Source: Pyrocephalus nanus (taxonomy: Eukaryota > Chordata > Aves > Passeriformes > Tyrannidae). Taken from it: 64,000 nucleotides of DNA. The stretch lies in the NCBI GenBank assembly GCA_038380795.1, contig CM076275.1:10201001-10265000 (forward strand), in the 5' to 3' direction. Under the pieces are notes generated by a model, which saw nothing but the letters and a program-made list of their open reading frames with translations, ran no database searches and was not told the origin of the DNA. Positions 39,401 to 51,400 of this stretch are shown piece by piece (the first letter of the stretch is position 1; each line of letters opens with the position of its first letter). A program made the position numbers and the translations under genes.

Positions 39401-42400
39401 AGGGACAAAACCAGGCAGGGTCCAAATGCTGGCGCAGGCAGTGGGTGCCGGTGCCAGCTCTCACTCTGGGGGTGCTGGGTGCACTCGTGGGGTTTTGTGG
39501 GAGGGTAGTGGCTGAAAGCCAGGCTGAAGCAGGGCAGGTGCCAGCTCCTTTCTGTGGTTGAATGGAGATTTTTAGCTCAGTTCCTAGAGCTTGCATCACC
39601 CTGTGTGCACCCAGACATCCATTCATTTCCATGCCATTTTCTCATCCTGTACAACACAGGGAGCAGGGTCTGGATTGCACTGGTGGTGCTGCTTCCTCAG
39701 AGGGACTGTTCCTGAGTGGGTCAGTGCCATGTGGCAGGGACGGGAACACAGTAGGGACCAAGTGTGAGGTCACTCAGAGGAGCCTTGCCGTGTGCATTGC
39801 TGTCCCATGTGCACCCACGACTCTTTCCTTGACCTCCAGCTAGATAACCTGGATATCACCCTTAGGACACCAAAGGCAGGAATGGCTCCTAAGAGCTCCA
39901 GCAGCTTCTTTGCCTTTGCACAGCTTGGGTGGCTGTGCTCTGCCTTGAGCATCTGTGCACTGTGGGAGGTGAGGCTCTTCCAGTGCAGATGCTGCTGTTC
40001 TGACTCCTGCCACAGCTGGGACACAAGAGGGGGCTTGATGGAAGTTGTGGGGGTGTTCTCAGTAACCAGCAGTGCCAGTGCCAGGCTGTGCAAACCAGTC
40101 TGGCAGGTGTGCAGTGAAGAGGTGCTCACCACGCTCCGCACTGCCGTTAAATTGCTCCTGGAGCGATGTGGAAAGAGGGTCTGAGAACTGGGCCTGAGCA
40201 GAGGTGGGAGCGCACCAGGAGAAGGGCTGTCTCCACTGCTGCCCTCTGCTTCCTGTTGCCCTGGCACAGCAATGGGCTCACCCCCTTTCTCTTCTCTGCG
40301 CAGTACGAGGTGTCTGGCGAGGAGCATCTCTACTCTGACTTCCCCGAGATCGATCTGTCTCAGCTGGATGCCAGCGACTTTGACTCGGCCAGCTGCTTCA
40401 GCGAGCTGCAGTGGTGCGGGGAGCACTCAGAGACAGACTCCAGCCAGTACAGCACCGATGACTCCGAGCTCTTCCAGGTACCCCCATCCTCCCGGCACAG
40501 GGCACCCGAGGATGGAGGCAGGGGGAGGAAGGAGGAGGGAACACGCACAACTATTAATATCTCCTCCCCAGCTGATTAGTGCTCCATTAATTTGCGCACC
40601 GGCTCTAAATGGGGCAAGCGGAGTAAGGCTAATGAGGAGGTGGAGGAGCAGAGGAGGCTGCTGAGCCAGCCCTCCTGTGATGTATTATTCACAGGGAATT
40701 ACAGCCGGGGTGCAGTGCGTCCCGTTCGATTCCCGGAACGGCAGGATGTGCCAGGGCGGCAGTGCGGGGGTCTCAGAGCCGTGGTGTGGGGCAGCATTAT
40801 TCCTTTCTCAGGAGCAGAAAGCAGCCCCATCTACACTGGCTTCCCAGTTTTGGCAGCCCCCTCTGTTTGGGGCTCAGGTTCTTTTGGCATAGGTGGCTGG
40901 TTTCTGTCCTTGGCTTTGTGCTGAGATAGATCCATGTGCCAGCATGGACTGAACGGTGCAAGAGGTGCTGGGACAGAGGGTGCTCCTGGGCACAGGCAGG
41001 TCTGGTCCATAACACTCAGCACTATTCCTGTCTCTCCCTGGAGAAGAGCTGAGCATCTCATGGAGCTGTGGGGCCAGGGCAGGGCTGTGAACATAGCAGA
41101 GGCAGGTTTGGAGACAGGGAGCTGCAGAAGCTGCCTGGGGATCAGGCACTTTGCCTTTCTCACCTTTCCCAAAGCTCATGCCATGCTCTGGATGTGCCTA
41201 TCCTTGGGTCCTGGAGTTTCTCTGCCCTCCTGAGCAGCTCTTTACCCCTGGGACAAGGAGGTTGTGACCCACTGGTGCCAGCGAGTCACCAACTCTGGGT
41301 TACATTTTGGGAGGGAGCAGGCTTTATATTTAAACAAGGGAAAAAAAAGAAAACAAAAAGACCCAATATTTTCTAACCTGGCCGTAATAACAACCCTGTG
41401 GCTTTTATGCTGTGCTGATGCTGTGCTTGAAAATGGTCCAGTCCAGCTGAGGGACCTTCATCACGAGATGCATATTTTCCGCTGAACTTCCTGGGGAAAA
41501 GATAAACAGAAAAGAAATGCAAAAGACAGGCCCATTAGGAGCAGTGGAGGATGATGAAATGTATCCCACTGAACTTGTATGCACAGTGCTCTCGTGCCAA
41601 TAACAGGAGGAAAAGAAATGGAGCCAAAAATGGAGCATCCTGCTGCCTTTCCCTGGAGCCTGCTCTATAACTGTGAGCAAGGTTAGGGCAGGGAACAAAA
41701 GATATTTAATTTTCAAACAAGATGAGAGAAACACAGGAGGGTGTGTGCAGGCAACAGTCCTGCTCGCGAGCCTGAATTTATCCTCGTGCTAATTTTATCT
41801 CTGATGGTAGCCTGCTTCTTGTTGAACATGGTTTACATTCAGAGTGTGATGGAGGAGGACCAAAAAGAAGGAACTCCTGACTCACCCCAGCCATTCCTCA
41901 GCGTCTGCATCCTCTTTTGGGCTTCTGCAGTGTACTGCCAGATTGGAAGGGAACTCGAGCTGTGTGGGACTGGGAGGGCACTGGGAAGGCTGGAGGTGCA
42001 TCAGCCAAGCCAAAGCCCAAATGGAAAGAGGGAGGGACCCAAGGGGTCGGGTCAGGGCAGCAAGAAGGGAGGAGGCAGGAGCAGCCCCTGGCCCTGACTG
42101 GCCCAGTGCAGCCACAGACACTCACAAATCTCCCATCAGCATCCCCACATCATGCTGTTCACCCAAAAAACAGGTCAGGGGAGCGGTAGTGCAAGGCCCA
42201 TCTTGCTCTGGGGGCCGTGCTGGTCCCCTGCAGAGCTTTAGGTGCAGCCAGCTTTGAGTGAGGGCTTAGAATCCCTGTTGAGCTGGAGGTGCCTGAGTTT
42301 GGGGGCTTTTAGTGAAAACAAAACTCATACTGGTAGTTGTTACAAGCTGGACTATTTTGCCAGCAGTGCAGCACAGGCTGAGCTTCCCCTGTGCCCTCCT

Positions 42401-45400
42401 TTTGTCCACAGGGCAGCCCCGGGCTGAGCTTACAGCTCCTCACGTTTTCTCTGCCTTCCCTGTCAGGAGAGCTGCAGATTAACCAATTGTGCCCTCTCAG
42501 GCTTCCCCAGCCCCATGGAGGGCAGGGGGCTGTGCCTGCCCCCTCCCTGGGCTCCCATCCCAGCTGGGACAGCCTGTGCTGTGGGCACAGGAGGATTTGG
42601 GCAAGGAGCCTTTTAATCACAGATCCTTTATCTTCTGCTGTTTGCATGACGGTGGGGTGGAGACAACTGTTGGGAGAGAAGATGCTCTGATTCATAATTT
42701 TCCTGCTGGGGGTGCAGGTGGACAGATTGATGCTCCTTTTCCAGTTGGGTCTCTCCTCCTCATCCCATCCTGGTGGTGTGCCCGGGAAGAGCTCTCACAG
42801 GTTGCTCCGTGGGGTCACTAGGAAGTGGGAGCTGGTCAGTGGGAGCTGTTGTGGCACTGCTGGTCCCTCTTCCCCCACCCAGCATCCCACAGACCCTCTG
42901 CCCAGCCTAACTCCCCCTCTCTTCTCTGCCTGCTCATTTCAGATAATAGACAGCGAGAACGAAGCGCTGCTGGCAGCCCTCACGGAGACATTGGATGATA
43001 TACAGGGAGATGACATGGGCCTGGCTGCCTTCCGAACTATGGAAGAGGGGGACACGCTCAACCATGCCTACACCTCACCTGCCCCCTCCCCCAAACCCAC
43101 CGCCCCGGTCACGGGGGGGCCGCCCCCGGCCCCCGAGTTTGATGAGCTGTCTCTAGTAAGAACCCACTTCCTACTGTTTAAGGTGGATTTGGATGAGCCC
43201 CTGATAAGCCGGCTGCATGGGTATGATAGGAAGCAAAGGTCTGAATTTTTTCATTCTAGGCTTAAAACTCTCTTTAACCGTCAATACCAAAGCATATACT
43301 TGTATTGTATACGTATACATGTTCTGCATCATTGCTGTCACCTCCATCACCATCCTCACGGGGACAAGCTGTGTGTATACAAATATATATATGAGCGGGG
43401 TGGGGGCGGGTGTCAAAGGGGTGGGGGCTGCTTTGGCAAGACCCACACTTGCTTTTAATCGGACATGCAGATGTGGGGCTGCCTGGGGGTCTCTCTGGCT
43501 CATCCCAGCCCTGTGTCCATGGGCAACAGTGGCTGTTCCCACCCACCTCTGCCCCGGCCGAGCTCCCTGCTGCTCTCGCAAGAGGGACAGAGGAGCTTGG
43601 CCCGGGTGTCATCCTGTGCCCTCAACTTTCAGCAGGAGGGTTTGACCCTCCCTATCCCTTCTACCAAAACCCCTCAGGGGCTGTGTGGCCTCCAGTCCCT
43701 ACAGATTTGGTGACCAGAGTATCCTTCTTGGTTCTCTGCCATACTGGGGCTCCAGCCCTGCTCCCCATCCTGCCCAGGACTAACCGGCAGCATTTACTGC
43801 CATCCCGAGGAGATCGTCTGGGACATGGCACCCAGCCTGCTCTCTCCTGAGGCTCACAGTTCCCCCCAGGGACCCCTCAGTCTAATCCCGGGGTCTCCCC
43901 AAAAACCCAAAAGGGGAGGAGTGACATCCAGTGGTGACAGCGTGCATTTCCACCGCCCACACCCCTGTGCAGGGGTATATATCACACACGATCTGTATGT
44001 GTATATATAGGATGTATACGTTGCAGGGGTGGGGGGGAAAGGGTGCTGGTTGCTTCCACCAACAGGAGCTGCACACCTAAAGTCGTGGGTGCCCCGGTTG
44101 ACACTTCCTGGCAGACCCTGACCTGGGCACCCCTGTTTCTATCACCCCTGTACCCTCCCAGGGCTCTGTGCCCACCAACCAGCACGGGAGCCCCAGATCT
44201 GTCTGCTCCGTGCAGTCCCCCGGTGCCTACGCAGTCGTCTTGCTGTTGAGCTGTTTTCGCCTTCGGTTGTTAGCACGACACGGGTGGAATATGAAATGTT
44301 GTTGCTGGGTGTGGGGTTGGTGTTTTTCTTCCCCTTAAGCAAAACTGGGGTCGAGTAGAAGAAAAATGTTATGCTGACCTTGCCATCAGAAGGGGTGGCT
44401 CTGTGGGTGACCCAGGGAAAACCCCACTCCCGCCACGCATGGGCTTTGGGGAGATCCTCGACAGGTCCTGCAGGGGTTTGCGTCTGCAAAATGCCTTGAA
44501 AGCTCATTAATGAGTCCAGGCCCTCTCTGGATGTTTCGGCTAAATGAGCCTTGCACGGGGACAGAAGCGAGTTGTCCAAACCCGTCACTGACATCAGCAC
44601 AAAGCCTGTCACCTAAGGGCAGAATTGATGGAATAAGAAGTTTGGATGCCACAGCAGCTCCTGTGTGTCTGACAGGAGTGGGGTTGCCCCTGGGAAGTAG
44701 ATTCTCTCATTTCTGCACTGCCCCAACCTGCTTGAGGGTTCCTGGGGACATGGGTGAGTGCTGTAGAGACAGCCTTGACCCCCTCAGGGCTGCACATGGC
44801 CAGGCACCTGCCCCCACAGCCATGGTGCGGTGGGAAATTCCTCCCTGCCATAGATTTTTCCTGCCCCATTTTTGGGCACACGTGAGCCAGGGGGCTGTAG
44901 CCCTGCTGGCTCTTTCTCTTGCCCTCGCTGCGATGCCGACTCCTTTTCTTGCCACTTCTCTTTGCAGCTGAAGAAGTTGCTCCTCTCTCCATCGCATGTG
45001 CCTCCGAGCTGTGAGGCTCAGCGGGACGGGAGCGCCCGGCGCCCGGGGACCCCAAAATCCCGACCAGCACGGCCCTGCACGAAGGTAATTCCTCATGGGC
45101 AGAGCTCGAGCCTGTGCAGTGCCCACCTCTCGGGAGCTGTCCTAAAGAAAGGCACTGAAGGATGGTGTCAAGGAGCATGGGCAGCCTCTGAGCTGGGCAA
45201 GGGGCAGGGGACGGGCAGAGACCATCACCTGCGGTGTAAAGTAAAATATTCGCAGGTATTTTCCCCAGAAATGCCAAGGCAGTGGAAAGGTTTCAGAAAG
45301 GTTTATTTTGGAGGCAAACACACTGAAAACTTATAAATTAAATCTTTGCACCAGCAGTGAGAGCGCTGAGCCTGAGAAAGTAACTCCCCCTGATCTTTTC

Positions 45401-48400
45401 CAGGTTTCTTATCTTTGCTGGCCTCCCTCTCCCAGCCTCAAGACAGGCACAGCCTGTAGTTTCTCTCTGCTCATACCAGAGAGGCACAGGAGAGACACAA
45501 GGCAGGAAAGAAACACTTTCCCCATCCTTGAAAAAGGTTTTTTTTTTCTTAGGCAGAAGGTCTCCTTAAGCAACAATTTGCTCTAACTTTACTGTTACAA
45601 ATACTTCCAAAAAGGGCATACCTGTTCCTACATGTGGTGTTCCCATCCCTGTGTGCACTGGGCTGAGGAATGACTCGATCTCATTTGGACGTCGTGTGGT
45701 TCAGCCTCTCCCAGCTTCCCCAGGTGCCCATTTGTCAAAGTCCTATGTGCTCCCTCGTCCCCTTCTCTGCTGACTCTCAGCCCAAGCCAGGGGCCATGAG
45801 CCAGGAGAGCTGCATGCCATGCTGCAGAGCCCACCCCTCACTTAAGCTGATCTGAAACCCAGCAGAAGTTGCCATCAAAGATTTTTCTACTTTGCTAATG
45901 GTTATTGTGCAGTGCATTAGGCCTGGCAAATTAGATTGCCTGGGAAGAGCAGCAGATTCCTCCCTGGAAGAAGGAGCATCATTGTGTGCAGTGCTTGGGG
46001 CAGGGGGCTGACCCCTGGACAGCTTGGGGTGTTTCTAAGCTGGAAATGGGGGGTTTGAGGATGTGGGTTGAGTCTGTCAACATGGAGGGCTTCTCCCCCC
46101 ATGCCAGGTACCTGTGTCAGGTCGTAGCGTGGGTCTTGGGGCTGATTTTCTTCTCTCTCTTCTCCAAAGGCGGAGGGTTCCCGGGACAGGAGGGCGAGTG
46201 TCCCGCAGGCACAGAGCCGCAGCTGCACTGAACTGCACCGGCACCTCACCTCCACCAGCCCCTGCTCCCAGACCAAAGCCCCCCAGGCACCTGATGAGTG
46301 CCCCAGCGGTGGCCACCACCCGTCCCCGGGCGACTGCGCCCATCACGAGGACGACAGTGACTCCAGCGAGGACTCGCTGAGCTCCGGTGACTCGGTGACG
46401 CCCCTCTCCTCAGCAGAGGACGGCTCCGGCAGCCAGTTCTCCTGCGAGGGGGAGATGCACTCCGTGGTGGAGCTCATCCGCTACATGCACACCTACTGCC
46501 TGCCGCCGCGGAAGCTGCCCCCCCGCGATGCCGCCGACGCCAAGCCCCAGCCCTGCAGCAGCCCCTTCAAGAGAGCCAAACCGGACTGTCCCGCCCAGCC
46601 GGGCCCCGCTGGCAGCGCCCAGAGCCGGCCAGGCTGTGCCTGGCAGGCAGCAGGGGGATGCAAGAAGCCCGGAGCATCCTTCTCCATCCTGAAGGAACTG
46701 CTGGCGCGGGACCTGCTGTGTGACGTGAGCAAGCCATACCGCCTGGGCAAGCCCGTGTACGCTGCCCTGGCACGGCCGCCCGGCTCCTGCTCCCCTGTGC
46801 CGCCCGCCCGGGATGGGGAGGATGCCAGTGGGACTTGCACCTCCAGAGTGAAAACGGCACCGGAGAAGGGTGAGCCACGGCAGAGCCCTGGGGCTGAGGC
46901 AGAGGCACCGCGGGAGCTGTTTGGCCATGAGGACGATGCTGGGAAGCAAGAGGGCACCCCAGGCACAGCCGTGGGGAAGGTGGCCCGCAAGCAGGACAAC
47001 ACTGTTTACGCCGTCCGCCGGTCCAAGAGACTCAACCCTGAGCTCGGGCACTGGCTCTCCTTCCTTGATGAGCCGCCCCCTGAGCCCTCCGTGCCCCTCT
47101 CCTGCAGAGAGTCTGCACCTTGCCCGGTGCTGGAGGGCTTCTCTGCCGAAGAGCCTGCAGCTGAAGTGGAGGTGGGGGGCACAGCACCGTCGGCGGAGCC
47201 CCAGCCCCTCTCCCTGGGTTCCCCAGTGGATGGTGAGATGGGAATCGGGGCTGAGAGCCGGCGCTGTACCCTCCTGGAGCAAACAGGTGAGGGGGCCGTG
47301 GACTGTCACTCTGCTCAGCTCTCCCTTGTGTGTCCGTGCTGCCTGTGCCATCCCTGCAGTGGCAAAGCCATACTGGCCAGGCGCTGGGCACTCAGCTGGC
47401 AGTAAAGCTGTGAGCAGCCCCAAGCACGGCACCATGTGCTGGCTGGCTTTGTGGTCCCATGCATGGGGAGCGGGGGTCTGTTTTGGTTTTGAGGTGCTGT
47501 TTCAATCCATGGGGGCCTTCTGCTCCCGTTTCCCCATCCCCATTCCACCAGGTGAAAGAGCTGGTGTAGTGCTCACACAGCAGGGACCAGGCGGCCCCAT
47601 CCCTACAGGTCCCTCTTGCCCATGGGCTCACACTGTGCCTGGGCTCTGGGGTGCAGCTGCAGCGGTGCCCTAAAACCACAGCTGTCTGCAAGTGCCTTAT
47701 GAGCATGAATGGCTCAGCCCTGGCAGCGTGAGCCCTCTCCCTCAGGTGGGCAAAGCCCCCAGTGCCCAGCCCCTGCCCCCCTCAGGCGCTGCAGGGAGTA
47801 CAGCTCCACTAGTAACCTGCTTCTCTCCTGCCTTTCAGAAACACCCAGGTGTCTCACGCTGTCCTTGGCACAAACGTAAGTGCACACGGGGTTGAAGGAA
47901 CTGTGCTGGGGCTGGAAACCACCTTGGTTTGTGTAGCTGGGCCAAGCCTCTGCTGCAAGCACGCAAAGCTGCTTCTGCAGAGCAGACTGAGCCACCCATC
48001 TGGGCACAGGGCTGTGGGGAGCCATGGCCAACACTGGGTACAAGGAGCCAGGAGAGCCCCAGGATGAGGGCAGGGCATTTCTGTGTGTGCCCCACAGAGC
48101 TCGCTGGGACGGGGAGGGCACGCTGCTCACCCCACTGCCCTCGCACCCCTCTGTCAGATGCTAGCCCTAGTCTGCCCTAGCCCTAGGGAGAGCTCACTTG
48201 TAGGCATCATATTCTCATCTTCCCTTTGGGTTTTGGGACTATGATTCACCTAAACACTTCCTCCCTCCTGATTTTCTCCTCCAGTGACCCAGCCTTTGGG
48301 AAGAGAAACTTTGAGCCAATGCTGACTGTGGAGCTGTGTGGAACAGCAGGTAGGCCAGGCTTTAAAGTTTTGGGTTTTGCAAAATTCCTCCATTTTGCAA

Positions 48401-51400
48401 AATGGGAGAGGGCAGATATACCCTAAATTCAGTCTGGAGTCATCAGCTCCAGCCTACCCAGCCAAGGGAGCACATTCATCCTCTTCACATGAACATGTGA
48501 ACCCTGTCACATCTGAGCACTGTGAGCACCTCAGGGGGATGTGTTTGGAGTGGCAGGAGCTGTTCAGGGAGCCCCTGTGTGAGCCAGGAGGGAAGGAAGA
48601 GTCCTCTGGTCCCTGCTGGGATCAGGCATCCTTCCTTTTCCCCAAGTGCCACTGGATGGATGAGGCTGTGGGGCTGAGCAGCCTCCTCCCCTGGAATACT
48701 GGTGCAGCCCAGGTACTGGGGTGGAACAGGGCAGGATGGTGGGGGCAGAGCTGACTCTTGTCCTTTGTTTGGGGGGTCCAGGTCTCACACCACCCACCAC
48801 TCCGCCATACAAGCCTGCTGAGGAGGACCTGTACAAGCCAGACATCCCCCAGGAGCCAGGGAAGGAGGAAGGGATGGCCCCCAGCCCTGGGGGTGCAGGG
48901 GACGTGGCAGCCTCCCGGAAAGCCCCCAGGAAGCACCCCGAGAGGACGGAGCTCTTCGCCCACCTGAGCCGAGCTGCCGCTGCGCGCCCCGCACTCCCCG
49001 AGCAGCAGGGCCTGCTCAAGAGGCCCTTCTCCCGCTCCTTCGGGGACCACGACTACTGCCAGGTGCTCAAACCCGAGGCTGCCCTGCAGAGGAAGGTGCT
49101 GAAGTCGTGGGAGCCCACGAGCCAAGTGGAGACAGAGCACAAGAGGAGGGTCCCGGCTGCCCACTACCAGGGACTGGACCTCGGCAAAGAGGCGGGCGGC
49201 GAGATGCTGTGGAAGGACGGCGTCAAGCAGCTGAGAGACCAGGAGATCAGAGCCAGCTTAACAAAGCACTTTGGCTTCCTGGACAGTGCTCTCGATGATG
49301 AGGACATGGCTTTCTGCAAGACCCCCGAGTATGACACCGTCTTTGAAGACAGCTGCAGTGAGAGCGGCTCCCCCGTGGAGGAGGAGGAGGATGAGGAGGA
49401 AGAGGAGGAGGAGGAGGAGGAGGAGGAGCATGGCAACACCAAGCTGTGCCTGAGGAGAAACCCCCTTTCCAGGACCAGTTTGCATTACTGCTCTCGGAGC
49501 AGGTCCAGCTCGGGGTCCTCGTGCTGCCGGTCGCGATCACCTGCCAGCAGACGCACCTTCAGGTACGGGGGGCACGGGGACCTTGGGATCGTTCTTGCCT
49601 GCTGTGTTTTTCCATGGTGCAGGGCAGCCCCAGTCCTCTCTGCTCTGCTGGCCCAAGTAGTAAAGATGCTAATTAATGAAAGAAAAGCTATAAAAATAAT
49701 TGGTTCTACATCAGCCACTGCTGCAAACATCAGCCATGGCCAGAGGAAGCAGCAGTGGGACGAATCAGTCAGGGATTTCTGTGTCTGACAGGGCATAGGC
49801 AGGTACCTGAGCCTGGCCTGGGAAGAGGTGAGTGCCTGCTCGAGACACCCTCTGGCATCTATCAGAAAAAACTTTCCAGTGTCCTTTCCAGCGTCTCTAG
49901 ATCCCCATTTCTCCTTGGCTGCCAGTGTGCTGGAGTGTCCACCTGCTGCTGCAGCCACCACAAGCCTCGGCTTATCGCTGATGTTGAAGCTTTCCCCACC
50001 AGCTCCCCCCACTCCGGGCTGATCTCCTCTCCCTCACTTCCCAGGTGTGAGAACGGCGAGCAGTGTCAGGGCGGGAGCGGGCACCGGGGCCAGCTGGAGA
50101 AGAGACGGGAAAAGGCCATCGTAAGTGGGGGGACCCCACGCTGGGACAGAGCAATCCCCAGCCCTCAGTTCATCTCCCACCCCAGAAAAGCAGCAGTGGA
50201 GCCCATTAGCCCTGGCTTCAGCATCCCTTGGTGCGAGGCCAATGTTAAACAAGGACATGGGGGTGGAGGAGGGAGAGAAAAACCCAACCTGGAGCGGAAG
50301 CCACCAGCAATTGGCAACACATGGAGTCCTTGGCACAGAAATGCCCAGAGCATCCTACGCTGGTGCTTCAGCACACTTGGCATCGGCAGTTTGGGGGGTG
50401 AGCTGGGGAATCCCTGGAGCTGCTCAGCCATTACAGATGTGGCCCCATTGTATCCTCGTGCACCAGGAAACGAGCGTGTGCCCACGGGTGGGAGCTGGGA
50501 GAGGGGTGGGGATGTGGGACAGTAACTTGCTGCTCTGTACTGTTGTACACACAGAGTGCACTCACAAACACACAGTGCACACACACACACACACGTGTGC
50601 TGCTTTGGCATTTTTTTTCTGCAATGCAATTGGATTTTGCCCCTAGCAATTCTTGGGAATATTTTCCACATCTTCAGGAGAAGCTGAAAGAGCTGCAAGA
50701 ATGCAGAGGAATTTTAAAAGAGAAGAAGGGACTGTGGCTGTTACAGCCTGGCTGTGGCTGTCCCTTGCAGCAGTGGTGTCCTGGGACTGACACCCTGAGC
50801 TGGCTGGAGTGGAAACAACCAGATCCTGGAGATGTCAGGCCATGCCCATGGCAGTGTATCCCAGTGCTGGCTTACAGGGGCTCCTCAACAGCCCCACATT
50901 TCCAGTGCCCATCAGCACAGTGGTGTGAGGTCCTGGAGCTTGAAACCTTTCACTTGCTTTGCCAGGGGGAAGGCCGGGTTGTGTACATCAGAAACCTCTC
51001 CAGCAGCATGAGCTCCAGTGAACTGAAGAAACGCTTCGAGGTGTTTGGTGAAATTGTGGAGTGTCAGGTCCTGTCCAGGACTAACAGGTGGGTGGGCAGT
51101 GAGCTGTGGTCCAGGCAGCTACAGGCAGCCCCTCTTCCCAAGCGCCATCAGCACTGCCAGGAGGTGCCACACCAACCCCCTTGGTCAGCTGAGCCCATGG
51201 TCTTGGTGCTTTTGGCAAGGAGATGCGGTGTGTCCACAGATCCAAGGGTACGGGGAGGTCTGCTGGGAGGGAGGGACAGCGGCATGGAGGGACAGGGGCA
51301 CAGTGCTGGGCACAACTGTGTCAGAAGGGCTGCAGGGCCCATCACATCTTGAATTCTTTCTCTGGTTGCTCAGGGGGGATAAATATGGCTTTATCACCTA

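Larger units (their letters stand above)
8904..40303 (+). other. PPARGC1B: PPARGC1B intron 1 (31.4 kb)
   Basis: This is a long first intron, as in mammals. I find no coding exon in it. It holds four listed repeat classes: CR1 fragments at 13115-13388, 28577-28732 and 34450-34540; small tandem repeats at 10327-10392, 15506-15562 and 24693-24741; CT-rich triplet runs near 23800 and 24040; and poly(T)/poly(A) runs at 15890-15908 and 39090-39108. It also holds CpG clusters at about 12425-12530, 13800-13930 and 20380-20690, inverted repeats, and AT-rich blocks (23160-23510, 33990-34290) that may be enhancers. In mammals this intron hosts the miR-378a hairpin, which I could not find here by eye. 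Confidence 0.85.

Noticed and set aside
46410..47435. 341-codon minus-strand open frame opposite exon 5
   Set aside because: It is the shadow of the GC-rich PPARGC1B exon 5 on the other strand.
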